Notes under the pieces: generated by a model
The model's database searches: none
Told to the model about the DNA's origin: nothing
The model's input: only the letters and a program-made list of their open reading frames with translations
Shown: positions 1-8,693 of the stretch, piece after piece
Position numbering within the stretch: position 1 is the stretch's first letter
How the letters are laid out: the number at the start of each line of letters is the position of its first letter
Assembly: GCA_016722525.1 (NCBI GenBank)
Contig: JADKJB010000034.1
Location: forward strand, 255,503 to 319,502
Length of the DNA stretch: 64,000 nucleotides
Direction of reading: 5' to 3'
From: Bacteroidota bacterium
Lineage (GTDB): Bacteria > Bacteroidota > Bacteroidia > AKYH767-A > OLB10
Made by a program: the position numbers and the translations under genes

Positions 1-174
1 AACGTTTCTTGTCGTTATCCCTCAATTCCATGGCTTCATGCTGGCCGGTTGATGCCCGGATGGCACTGCTGCTCTGCCTATTACACCATTTGAAGTAATA
101 ACTTCAACTTCAATAGTTGGATTACCCCTGGAATCTAAAATTTCTCTAGCTCTGACTGCACTTATTGAACTCAT
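1..174 (-). CDS. eno: Enolase, N-terminal part (cut by the window edge, one frameshift)
   Basis: Enolase converts 2-phosphoglycerate to phosphoenolpyruvate in glycolysis. The leftward reading from the ATG at 174 gives MSSISAVRAREILDSRGNPT, the highly conserved enolase N-terminus, then EVEVITSNGVIGRAAVPSG. The expected continuation (ASTGQHEAMELRDNDKK) is present one frame away, so one base is missing near 54-57 in the GGG run. The rest lies outside the window. A Bacteroidota-type promoter element lies upstream at 237-244. The break is in a highly conserved glycolytic gene and is best read as a sequencing error. Confidence 0.93.
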
Positions 175-236
175 AATTTAAGGATTGTATGTAATTGAAA
201 ATGAATAATTTAAATTTTTTTCGGTGAATTATGATG

Positions 237-244
237 CAAAGTTA
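237..244 (-). promoter_or_regulatory. Probable -7 element of the enolase promoter
   Basis: On the minus strand this reads TAACTTTG, a match to the Bacteroidota primary-sigma -7 consensus TAnnTTTG, about 60 bases before the enolase ATG. I see no clear -33 TTG partner. Confidence 0.5.
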
Positions 245-300
245 AAACATTGATGGGGAATCTTTTCTATGCTTTCATCATTTCTTCACTGCAGAAGTTC

Positions 301-308
301 TAATTTTG
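301..308 (+). promoter_or_regulatory. Probable -7 element for the HYC_CC_PP/TonB/HMA module
   Basis: TAATTTTG matches the Bacteroidota consensus TAnnTTTG and lies about 25 bases before the first possible start codon of the module. The divergent eno promoter is 60 bases away. Confidence 0.5.
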
Positions 309-333
309 CAATTCAAACCTATTTTTTTGTTTA

Positions 334-782
334 TTGAAAGCTAATCCTGCTGTGAAAAACTTTAGAAAAAAACTCTTTGTAATTGGAATGGCACTTGTGA
401 TGCTGGTTTCAACTTTGGGTATTGCTCAGGTTTCTCACATTTGCAAAATGGCTTTGGCAGGAAAAGAAAATGCTGCATGTAAAAGTTTTTCAGCCGACAA
501 ACACGCATGTTGCCAAAAAACGACCTCTGATATTGCTGAAAAATTACCTTTCGAACCAGAGTGTTGTAAAGATGTAGTCAAAATTTATGTTATAAAAGTT
601 GTTACTACACTCACCAAAACATCCAAATTCAGCATTTTGATTTAGCATTTTTTAGTTTACTGATACCCGATTTCAGCGCGCTGGCACTACATCAAAATGC
701 ATTATGTACCACTAAACCTGATTTTCCTCCTAATTTAACAGGTAAATTAATAATTCTTGCTTTTCAAGCTTTCCTGATCTGA
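334..782 (+). CDS. HYC_CC_PP family small envelope protein (frameshifted)
   Basis: This is a small secreted or membrane-associated protein found in Bacteroidota next to TonB receptors; its molecular function is unknown. An N-terminal hydrophobic segment (KLFVIGMALVMLVSTLGIAQ) is followed by a SHIC motif and two Cys pairs (ACCQK, ECCKD), which give the family its name together with a late PP. The frame stops at 645, but another frame continues as THQNIQIQHFDLAFFSLLIP and ends PDFPPNLTGKLIILAFQAFLI, the expected family C-terminus, so one indel lies near 600. Start is TTG at 334 or GTG at 352. The Cys pairs and neighbours suggest metal binding, by inference. Confidence 0.72.
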
Positions 783-834
783 TTCACTGCCTGTATTAAT
801 AGGTTTTTTAGTGTTTTATTTTAATCAGAAAATC

Positions 835-3114
835 ATGCAAAATTTGTTTCGTAAAATAATTTTCCTATGTTATTGGATCGTTCTAATATTCTTACCTCAA
901 TCCATTTATGCCCAGTATGGCACTGTCAAAGGCAATATTTTTGAATACGCTACTACACCACAATCCAAATCTGCACTCATTGGTGCTAGTATTTTTTGGA
1001 AGGGCACAACAATCGGAACTACCTCCGACTTAAATGGTCATTTTAGTTTGGATATACCAGATAAGTTGCCTTTGCAACTGGTAGTGAGCTTTGTTGGATT
1101 TAATTCCGATACTTTAACTGTTGTTAATTTAAATGAAATTAACATTTTTCTGAAACCAGCTATTTCTTTGTCAGAATTTATCGTCGAAGGCCGACAAGAT
1201 GCTATTATGCTTTCAACAATAAAACCTATCAATGTGGAACAAATTGGTCAGAAGGAATTGTTGAAAGCTGCTTGTTGTAATCTTTCAGAATCTTTTGAAA
1301 CAAATCCTTCTGTCAACGTTTCTTATACCGATGCTATTACCGGAGCAAAGGAAATTCAAATGCTCGGACTGTCAGGCATTTATTCTCAGGTGATGACTGA
1401 AAATATCCCAAATGTAAGAGGGCTGGCATCGGTTTATGGGTTGAACTATGTTCCGGGACCCTGGATGGAATCGATTCAGATTACTAAAGGCAGTGGATCA
1501 GTTGCGAATGGCTATGAGTCCACTTCGGGGCAAATTAATGTGGAGTATCTTAAACCTGAAAAAGCAGATAAATTTTATATCAATGGTTATGGTGCCAGTA
1601 CGGGAAACTTGGAATTGAATATCCATAAAGCCTTTAAAGTTTCAGATAAAGTCAATTCGATACTTTTCTTGCACGGAGAAAATATGCAAACAAAATGGGA
1701 CCATCAAAATGATAAATTTTTGGATATGCCACTTGTTTCTCAAGCCAATGTCTTTAACAGATGGTCTTATAATGATGGTAAGAAATTTGAAGGGCAGTTT
1801 GGAGTAAAAGCTATTTATGAAAAAAGAAGAAGTGGACAAACTTTTTACAAATGGAATGATACTGCAGATAGTACTTCCGGCTATGGAGTTCAAATTACTA
1901 CTAAAAGAATAGAAGTTTTTTATAAATCAGGCATGGTCTTTCCTGCAACACCATGGAAAAGTGCAGGCCTCATACTCTCCGGTTCTTTTCATGATCAGAA
2001 TTCATATTTCGGAATTAAAACATATACTGGAAATCAAAAGAGTGCTTACGGATCAATTATTTATATGTCTATTATTGGAAATACTAATCATAAATGGAAA
2101 ACAGGAATTGATTGGAGACATGACATATACAATGAAAAATATCTCTTAGCTCCTTATTTGCGTACCGAAAATGTTCCTGGAATTTATGCTGAATATACTT
2201 TCAACAGAAATGAAAAATTTGGATTCGTTGCCGGATCCAGGCTGGATCTTCACAATGATTGGGGTTTATTCTACACACCACGTCTTCATATGAAATATAA
2301 CTTTTCTCCTGATGTTATTTTTAGATTGTCGGGAGGAAGAAGTTTTAGAACAGCAAATGTTTTTTCTGATAATATAGCAATTATGGCTACTTCTCGTGAT
2401 TTGATTATTGAAGAAGAGCTCAAGCCGGAACGTGCCTGGAATTTTGGTGGAAATTTCACTGCATTATTTAAAGCTTTTTACAGACCCGGTTCCTTCAGCG
2501 TCGATTATTATTTAACCGATTTCTCTAACCAGGTCATAGTTGACATGTATACTTCCGACAACGAAATCCAAATTTATAATCTTCAAGGCAACTCTTATTC
2601 TCGTAGTTTTCAAATAGCTGTTAATTATGAGGTTTTCAAACGATTTGATGTGCGTCTAGCCTACAAAATAGATGATGTAACTATGGATTATAATGGAATC
2701 TCGTCCCGTAAACCTCTTGTTCCTCAAAACAGATCGCTCCTAAATATTAGCTATGCTTCCAAGAATGAATCCTGGAAATATAATTTTACTACTCATTTTC
2801 AGGGGCAAACTAAATTGGGATTGGCAACAACTGCTGATGTTAATAATGGAAATGATCAGGAGTCTGATAATAAATCACCAGCATTCTTTACTTTTAATGC
2901 ACAAATCACTAAAGTAATTAAACAATGGGATATATATTTAGGAAGTGAAAACCTTTCCAACTATAGACAACCAAATCCAATCATTAATGCCAATGATCCA
3001 TTCGGACCTGGTTTTGATGCAACTAATATTTGGGGACCTGTTATGGGTCGAAAAATTTATTTGGGATTTAGGTATTCTATAAAAAGTGCTAATAAGCCAA
3101 ACAGTAAAGATTAA
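835..3114 (+). CDS. TonB-dependent outer-membrane receptor with CC motif, probably metal-related
   Basis: Outer-membrane receptor for active import driven by TonB. I chose the ATG at 835 over GTG 811 because it begins a good signal peptide (MQNLFRKIIFLCYWIVLIFL, ending IYAQ). A carboxypeptidase-D-like regulatory domain follows (residues about 30-110: TVKGNIFEY, GTTIGTTSDLNGHFSL), then a plug domain with AACCNLSESFETNPSVNVSY and GPWMESIQITKGSGSVANGY, then a beta-barrel ending in an aromatic residue region (KIYLGFRYSIKS). About 759 residues, normal for the family. The Cys-Cys in the plug and the flanking HYC_CC_PP and HMA genes suggest a copper or other soft-metal substrate. The substrate itself cannot be read from sequence. 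Confidence 0.9.
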   Translation: MQNLFRKIIFLCYWIVLIFLPQSIYAQYGTVKGNIFEYATTPQSKSALIGASIFWKGTTIGTTSDLNGHFSLDIPDKLPLQLVVSFVGFNSDTLTVVNLNEINIFLKPAISLSEFIVEGRQDAIMLSTIKPINVEQIGQKELLKAACCNLSESFETNPSVNVSYTDAITGAKEIQMLGLSGIYSQVMTENIPNVRGLASVYGLNYVPGPWMESIQITKGSGSVANGYESTSGQINVEYLKPEKADKFYINGYGASTGNLELNIHKAFKVSDKVNSILFLHGENMQTKWDHQNDKFLDMPLVSQANVFNRWSYNDGKKFEGQFGVKAIYEKRRSGQTFYKWNDTADSTSGYGVQITTKRIEVFYKSGMVFPATPWKSAGLILSGSFHDQNSYFGIKTYTGNQKSAYGSIIYMSIIGNTNHKWKTGIDWRHDIYNEKYLLAPYLRTENVPGIYAEYTFNRNEKFGFVAGSRLDLHNDWGLFYTPRLHMKYNFSPDVIFRLSGGRSFRTANVFSDNIAIMATSRDLIIEEELKPERAWNFGGNFTALFKAFYRPGSFSVDYYLTDFSNQVIVDMYTSDNEIQIYNLQGNSYSRSFQIAVNYEVFKRFDVRLAYKIDDVTMDYNGISSRKPLVPQNRSLLNISYASKNESWKYNFTTHFQGQTKLGLATTADVNNGNDQESDNKSPAFFTFNAQITKVIKQWDIYLGSENLSNYRQPNPIINANDPFGPGFDATNIWGPVMGRKIYLGFRYSIKSANKPNSKD

Positions 3115-3155
3115 TTTACACAAGTATAAATTCTAAAATAATAAAACTTTAAATT

Positions 3156-3506
3156 ATGAAAACTAAATTATCAATTGTAGTTATTGCCCTCTTAACTTCT
3201 ATCTTTTTTAGTATGGATGTTAGCGCACAAAGTCAAGAAATTGTTATTCAAACAGCTGCTCAATGTGGTGAATGTAAAACAAATATTGAAAAAGCTTTGA
3301 TGGCTGAAAATGGTGTAAGATTTGCTGAGTTGGATATTGAAACCAAAAAAGCAAAAGTTGTTTACAATCCTAAAAAAATTTCTCCTGAAAAGTTGCGCAC
3401 AGTAATTTCAATGATAGGTTATGATGCAGATGATGTTCCAGCGGATTCAGCTGCTGTGCTGAAGTTAAATCCATGTTGTACCAAAGAGGGTCACAGAGAT
3501 CATTAA
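3156..3506 (+). CDS. Secreted heavy-metal-associated (HMA) domain protein
   Basis: A signal peptide (MKTKLSIVVIALLTSIFFSM, ending VSAQ) precedes one HMA ferredoxin-like domain of about 65 residues. The metal site is CGEC where classical copper chaperones have CxxC. A C-terminal tail adds a Cys pair and His residues (NPCCTKEGHRDH) that could bind a second metal. Because of the signal peptide it should act in the periplasm rather than as a cytosolic chaperone. It lies 41 bases after the TonB receptor on the same strand, so it is probably co-transcribed and may take metal from that receptor (inference). Confidence 0.88.
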   Translation: MKTKLSIVVIALLTSIFFSMDVSAQSQEIVIQTAAQCGECKTNIEKALMAENGVRFAELDIETKKAKVVYNPKKISPEKLRTVISMIGYDADDVPADSAAVLKLNPCCTKEGHRDH

Positions 3507-3554
3507 TTTCAGATTTCTAGGTCAATTGCTTGAAAATTATTTTTGAGCATTAAG

Positions 3555-4961
3555 TTAAATGATCGAAACAGGTACTTCCAGCAATGGTTGAGGAGGTTTC
3601 ATGTATTTGGGTCTGGTACCAAACATAATATTTATACCTGCTCTGAATCCTGTATTGTATGATTTTTTCCAGTTAAGTAAGCCAGGTACGTTGTCACTGA
3701 CAAAGTAAACCTGGTCATTTTTAAAATTCAAAGTAAATCCTGCACCTAATGTGGTTGGGGTTTTATTAATTCTGTTCAGTCCAATTGTATAATTGAACCA
3801 GGTTTTCGATTTGCCTGTAAAGCTGAATTGGTAATCGGTTTGATTTCCAGATTTAAATTTTTTGTTATGTACAACTATGTTTATTCTGTAGCGTGGTGTT
3901 ATCAGATATGAAGTACTCACAAAAAGTTGGAATGGCAGTTTATATTTATAACTTTCATGAGTTGTTGTTACATCAAAACTGGAATACAAAGAATCTACTA
4001 AATTGGAAAGATAGGCCTCAGCACTTGTAGAATCATTGTTGACAAACTCATTTAGATTAATTCCATAATAAGTGAATGCTCCTTCCTTAGTGGAAGTGCT
4101 ATAAGTTGATACATTTGAATTCCATTTTATGCTGCCCCAATCAATTGCTGAAATTGCAATTTCTATTTGTTGAACAGGTTTGTAGGTGATTCCAAGATCC
4201 AGGGCAAAGCCTGTATTGCTTTTTCCAAAGGCATAGGTTCCAAATCCCGTTGAACCAAATGATGTGGAATCAATTCCAGAAGTAAATACAGTAAGATCTG
4301 AGTTGGCAGTTATGCTAAAATCATTTGGGTCAGTGTAAATGGCAACTCCGCTCCCTTTTGTATAAATATTTTCCATACCATAAAGATACTTTAGTTTTAT
4401 GCCTGTCTTAAGTTTTCTATTTACTTCCCTTGCCCAATTTACACCATATTCACGATAATGAACACCCTCAATTCCCGGATTGAGAATTTGAGTTTTCCCA
4501 AGAGTGGCAGCATTTCCATAATAGAGAAACTCTATCAAAGCTTTGGAATAATTGAATGCTGTATTTACTTTTTCAGTTGCATTTATTGAAAAATAACTTT
4601 TCCCCTTTTTAATCCCAATTGAAAGTAATTCTGCTTCGAATTCTAACCTTAAACTGTTTTTAGAATTCATGCCATTTATAGCATTTGTAGCATCCATATA
4701 TAGTGAATCGTTTGCTTTTTTCTTAATTAGGTCATTGTACCGAAAACCATTGTTCGTATAATTATAGGAAAAACCAGATACTAATGGAATCCCAATGTTG
4801 AATTTTCCAATTGGAATAAATGAGGGATTCATATAGCTTCTTTGTGGCAAGTATTCGAGACTATAGGAACTCAATTGTTGTGAGAATCCTGAGCATGAAT
4901 AAACTAAATGCACAATTAGTGCTATAGTAAAAATTCCATTGGTTTTTAACGGCATCATCAT
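3555..4961 (-). CDS. DUF5723-family outer-membrane protein
   Basis: A Bacteroidota protein of unknown function, predicted to form an outer-membrane beta-barrel. It has a signal peptide (IFTIALIVHLVYSCSGFSQ), then the family's N-terminal signature with YLPQRSYMNPSFIP and GIPLVSGFSYNYTNNGF, and many alternating-hydrophobic strands (GFALDLGITYKPVQQIEIAI, YTIGLNRINKTPTTLGAGFT). Length 468 residues is typical. Its ATG overlaps the stop of the upstream lipoprotein gene by four bases (4958-4961), which points to translational coupling and a shared complex or pathway. No catalytic motif is visible. Confidence 0.75.
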   Translation of the reverse strand: MMMPLKTNGIFTIALIVHLVYSCSGFSQQLSSYSLEYLPQRSYMNPSFIPIGKFNIGIPLVSGFSYNYTNNGFRYNDLIKKKANDSLYMDATNAINGMNSKNSLRLEFEAELLSIGIKKGKSYFSINATEKVNTAFNYSKALIEFLYYGNAATLGKTQILNPGIEGVHYREYGVNWAREVNRKLKTGIKLKYLYGMENIYTKGSGVAIYTDPNDFSITANSDLTVFTSGIDSTSFGSTGFGTYAFGKSNTGFALDLGITYKPVQQIEIAISAIDWGSIKWNSNVSTYSTSTKEGAFTYYGINLNEFVNNDSTSAEAYLSNLVDSLYSSFDVTTTHESYKYKLPFQLFVSTSYLITPRYRINIVVHNKKFKSGNQTDYQFSFTGKSKTWFNYTIGLNRINKTPTTLGAGFTLNFKNDQVYFVSDNVPGLLNWKKSYNTGFRAGINIMFGTRPKYMKPPQPLLEVPVSII

Positions 4962-6625
4962 TGAATTTTCATTTTTGCAATAGCACCAATTTTTAGTTTT
5001 AATTTGTAATCGTTATAGATTTTTACATTGCTATTCCCATTATTGAAAGATGTTGCACTTGCGATTATCAGAATGTGTGAAGCCGATATTATTTTTTCAA
5101 TTCGGCTTCTGGGAAATACGTGATTGTGAATTTTTTTGCCGGGAACAGTTACTCTTCCCGATACCATATCAACCGTCCCGGACGGAATAACCACTTCACC
5201 AGGAAGAAATAGAGTATCCAATGAATTCATGTTGTCATCAACGAATATTAACTGAATGGATGACTCCAGTGGGAATCCATTCTCCAAACCCATACGCAGA
5301 GTAAGTTCCTCTACATTATTAAGATCATTATAGCTGAACGGCACTGTATCTTTAATTCTAAAATCATTTGCTGTTCCAAAAAATGGTAATTCAACATGAA
5401 TATCCATGGCAATTCTGCTAGTATCAGAAAGAAAATTTACAGTTCTGCCGGCAGGATTAGTAGTAACTTGCGACTGTGAAATGATATACTTGGGTTGTTG
5501 GTCTATTAGAGCCAATACATTGCTATTATCTTTATCTATGGTAAAACTGCTTTGTATAACTTGTCCCATTTGACTTATTGAAGGGCTAATGACTGGCAAT
5601 GGGTCAGGGATACCGGAGGCAACAACAAAATTTGTGAGGTTGCCATTCAAAGCAGTTAGCTGATTTAATTTTGCATAGAACGGAATTCCTATTGAATTGC
5701 TGACATCAAAGCGAACTTTTGGTTCTGCAATTGAGAATGACCCGGTTCCAAATGAGTTATTGAAAATCGATATTTCAATCGAGTCCTGCATATTCGCTAG
5801 CGATTGTTGTCCAACATATCCATAAACCAATGAATATTCAGTTGCTGCAAATTCTGCTTTACAAATAATGGTGTTATTTGTTGAAACTCCGAGAGAGCTG
5901 CCTGCCAAAGAAATGGTATAGTTAATATTGAGCTTATTGTGACTCATTCCTCCCTCTGTGTAGTCTATTTTATAGCCAGAAAGAAGTACGCTTTTTAAAG
6001 CATTTACAGGAATATTTCCTGAATAGTTCAATGAAAGTGTTTCATCAAAGGGCAATCCATTTCTGGTCATTCCCGGAATCTGCACTTGCACTGTTCCATT
6101 TAATGGGAAATCAGAGTTTATCGACAATTCCAATTCTCCACTTTTTAGAAATAGGGTATCAATTTCAACTCCCTGACTGAAATTGAAGTCGAGATTTTGA
6201 GTTTTTTGAACTTGGACTTGTCCTGTATTTCCAAGTGTAAGAATTTGGCTGTTATTTAAACTGTATTGGCGCTGGAAGCTTTGATCAGGTGCATTTACCA
6301 ATTGAGTAGCAGAAAGTTCAAAAGCTCTGCCTTGGTAAATAAGTGTGCAAAACTGATCAGGATCAACTGTTAGAATGGTGTTGGAATCGTTAACCTGAAC
6401 AAGATCAGATATTCCTATTTCAGTATATACTAGAGGAAATGCTACTTCAGGTTCCCAAGCTGGTGGCTCCAGCAAACTCGCATCAAAATCATCTTTGTTA
6501 CAGGATGTTCCCAACAAAGAAACCAGTACTGTGCAAACAAATGCAAATTTATGGAACCGGTTGAGTCTTTCTTGTTTTAGTTTTATTTGCTTTTTCAATG
6601 GAATAGTGTTTTTCCTTTGAAGCAT
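4958..6625 (-). CDS. Large lipoprotein of unknown function, coupled to the DUF5723 gene
   Basis: 555 residues. The N-terminus carries a hydrophobic segment and lipobox (VCTVLVSLLGTSC, Cys about residue 42, followed by NKDDFD), so it is probably lipidated in the outer membrane. The charged stretch before the signal (KKQIKLKQERLNRFHK) is long, and an internal start is possible though no better Met is seen. The body is rich in beta-strand patterns and Asn/Ser/Thr with no enzyme motif (PAWEPEVAFPLVYTEIGISD, LELSINSDFPLNGTVQVQIP). Its stop overlaps the DUF5723 start, so the two likely work together. I do not recognise a named family. Confidence 0.7.
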   Translation of the reverse strand: MLQRKNTIPLKKQIKLKQERLNRFHKFAFVCTVLVSLLGTSCNKDDFDASLLEPPAWEPEVAFPLVYTEIGISDLVQVNDSNTILTVDPDQFCTLIYQGRAFELSATQLVNAPDQSFQRQYSLNNSQILTLGNTGQVQVQKTQNLDFNFSQGVEIDTLFLKSGELELSINSDFPLNGTVQVQIPGMTRNGLPFDETLSLNYSGNIPVNALKSVLLSGYKIDYTEGGMSHNKLNINYTISLAGSSLGVSTNNTIICKAEFAATEYSLVYGYVGQQSLANMQDSIEISIFNNSFGTGSFSIAEPKVRFDVSNSIGIPFYAKLNQLTALNGNLTNFVVASGIPDPLPVISPSISQMGQVIQSSFTIDKDNSNVLALIDQQPKYIISQSQVTTNPAGRTVNFLSDTSRIAMDIHVELPFFGTANDFRIKDTVPFSYNDLNNVEELTLRMGLENGFPLESSIQLIFVDDNMNSLDTLFLPGEVVIPSGTVDMVSGRVTVPGKKIHNHVFPRSRIEKIISASHILIIASATSFNNGNSNVKIYNDYKLKLKIGAIAKMKIQ

Positions 6626-6708
6626 TGTACGCTAAAACAACCAGGTATTTTACCCAGTTGAAAGAGTTATAATTACAATTGTAAGAAATCTGGGTTAATA
6701 TGCCGTTT

Positions 6709-7245
6709 TTAAGGTTGGTAAGGCACAAATAAAAATTTTCCTTGTGTCACATGAACGGTGTCACCTGTGCCTGTACTTTCAAAAGCATTAAAGCTAAAAC
6801 TTCCGGATACCAGTTGCTCAGCCTGATCCCATGATAAAAAGGAAATGTTTCCAACATTGGTGATATAGTTGGTTGAGGTAGCAGTGATGGAGTAATTCGC
6901 CGATTGCAAATTAAAATTTCCGGCTGTAAAAGGGCCATTATAAATTAATGCCATATTGGTGGTCCCATTTCCGGCAAGGAAAATTATTGAATTTCCATTA
7001 ATTACTGTGGTTACATTTCCTTGTGATTCCCAGTTTACTCCATCTATTTTGGCTGTCATTTTTGCCGGACAAGGTCCGCAAGGGCCCCCGCAGTCTATTC
7101 CAAATTCACCTTGATTTTGTATATTATCAAAGCAATCAGGCACAGGAGTCGAAACTGCACTATCTGTTTTCCCACATCCTGATAACATAAAAAACCCCAG
7201 AAAAAGTGCCAGATGTATTAGCTGAATAAAGTTTGATTTGATCAT
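6709..7245 (-). CDS. DUF6252-like lipoprotein with Cys-rich linker
   Basis: 178 residues. The signal peptide ends in a lipobox (GFFMLSGC, Cys about residue 24). A Cys/Gly-rich motif follows (CFDNIQNQGEFGIDCGGPCG), a calcium-binding-like or linker motif common in Bacteroidota surface proteins. The rest resembles the DUF6252 beta-sandwich (MTAKIDGVNWES near residue 65, then GTTNMALIYNG and ending GKFLFVPYQP). Function is unknown. It is probably anchored at the outer membrane. A 6626-6708 gap separates it from the lipoprotein gene downstream on the same strand, so co-transcription is possible. Confidence 0.65.
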   Translation of the reverse strand: MIKSNFIQLIHLALFLGFFMLSGCGKTDSAVSTPVPDCFDNIQNQGEFGIDCGGPCGPCPAKMTAKIDGVNWESQGNVTTVINGNSIIFLAGNGTTNMALIYNGPFTAGNFNLQSANYSITATSTNYITNVGNISFLSWDQAEQLVSGSFSFNAFESTGTGDTVHVTQGKFLFVPYQP

Positions 7246-7441
7246 CTTATATTAAGTTCCGAATTGCTAAATTAAGCATTGGTATCAAAAGTTGAAACAA
7301 TTTTATTAAAAAAAGGATTATATTTCTATGTAAAGAGTTTGGTAAACCTGTATTTTCCCTTTTTAATCTAATAGAGCCGAACCTATTCTTTACAATTGTT
7401 GATGTTGTTTGGTAAACAACTGATTGCATTTTCATTTTCAC

Positions 7442-7449
7442 TAATTTTG
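7442..7449 (+). promoter_or_regulatory. -7 promoter element immediately before the M16 peptidase ATG
   Basis: TAATTTTG matches TAnnTTTG and ends only 6 bases before the ATG at 7456, so the transcript would begin at or next to the start codon. Confidence 0.55.
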
Positions 7450-7455
7450 CATTCT

Positions 7456-8682
7456 ATGAAAAGTTTGACACATGTTTTGAAAAATGGCATTAGGATGGTT
7501 TATCTTGAAAATCAAAGCCCTGTATCCCACTGTGGGCTCATGGTTGGTGCCGGCTCTCGCAATGAAGTTCAAGGTAAGGAAGGCCTTGCTCATTTTATCG
7601 AACATGTGCTTTTCAAGGGAACAAAAAAAAGAAAGGCCTATCAGGTTCTGAATCGTTTGGAAGTGGTAGGAGGGGAACTCAATGCTTATACTACAAAAGA
7701 AGAAACTTGTGTACATGCTTCTTTCATGCCTGTGCATTTTGAACGAGCAGTTGAACTCATTGCTGATATTGTTTTCAATTCTGAATTTCCCGAAAAGGAA
7801 ATTGAAAAGGAAAAAGAAGTCGTGATTGATGAAATCAATTCCTATATGGATAACCCTATGGAGCAGATTTATGATGATTTCGAATGCCTGATTTTTAAGG
7901 GAAAACCATTGGGCAATCCTATTCTTGGCACGCATAAATCAGTTAAAGCTTATACACGGAAAGACATTCTCAGATTTATGAAAGAAAATTATATTAATCA
8001 AAATATTGTTTTTTCTTATACCGGTGATTTATCGTTTCAAAATGTTGTTGCTGTAGTCGAAAAATATTTTAGTAGTAACGGACATTCAGGAAAACTTGTT
8101 AAATCAAAAACTACAAGTGCTGTTGGAAAAAGTAGTGTCACTGAACCTAAAAAAACAATTCAGGCGCATTACATTGCCGGGAGTTTGGCCTATTCCAGCC
8201 ATTCCGCTAAGCGATTTCCGCTTTTCCTTATGAACAATATTCTTGGAGGTCCTGGTATGAATTCAAGATTGAATATGAACATTCGTGAAAAGTATGGTTT
8301 TACTTACCATATCGAATCTGCTTACGTACCTTTCACTGATTGCGGATTATTCAACATTTACTTGGCTACAGAGAGAAAATTTCTTGAAAAGTCTATAAAG
8401 CTGGTGGATAAGGAGTTTGACAAACTTAAACAGAATCGTATTGGCAGCAATCAGTTAGAACGATTTAAATACCAGCTGAAAGGTCAAATTGCAATTTCAC
8501 AGGAAAATAAAGCAGGAGTGATGCTGAATAATGCAAAAAGTCTGTTGAATTACAACAAACCTTTAAACATTGAAGAAGTTTTTCGGAAAATTGATGAGGT
8601 AACTTCAACGCAAATTCTCGAAGTAGCCAATGAAGTATTAAATGCTTCTCAAATCAGTAGTTTGCTTTATGATCCTGTATAA
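7456..8682 (+). CDS. M16-family (pitrilysin-like) zinc peptidase
   Basis: A zinc metallopeptidase of the insulinase/processing-peptidase family that degrades peptides or processes proteins. I chose ATG 7456 (MKSLTHVLKNGIRMVY) because the upstream residues to 7396 look non-coding and contain the promoter. The inverted zinc motif HxxEH is intact (GLAHFIEHVLFKGTKKR, about residue 50), and the third ligand Glu lies in EKEVVIDEINSYMDNPMEQ about 75 residues later. The C-terminal M16 domain has the R/Y pair region (GGPGMNSRLNMNIREKYGFT). The length of about 408 residues fits a single-gene two-domain M16B enzyme. No signal peptide is seen, so cytoplasmic. Confidence 0.93.
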   Translation: MKSLTHVLKNGIRMVYLENQSPVSHCGLMVGAGSRNEVQGKEGLAHFIEHVLFKGTKKRKAYQVLNRLEVVGGELNAYTTKEETCVHASFMPVHFERAVELIADIVFNSEFPEKEIEKEKEVVIDEINSYMDNPMEQIYDDFECLIFKGKPLGNPILGTHKSVKAYTRKDILRFMKENYINQNIVFSYTGDLSFQNVVAVVEKYFSSNGHSGKLVKSKTTSAVGKSSVTEPKKTIQAHYIAGSLAYSSHSAKRFPLFLMNNILGGPGMNSRLNMNIREKYGFTYHIESAYVPFTDCGLFNIYLATERKFLEKSIKLVDKEFDKLKQNRIGSNQLERFKYQLKGQIAISQENKAGVMLNNAKSLLNYNKPLNIEEVFRKIDEVTSTQILEVANEVLNASQISSLLYDPV

Positions 8683-8693
8683 TTTTTTGTTAT

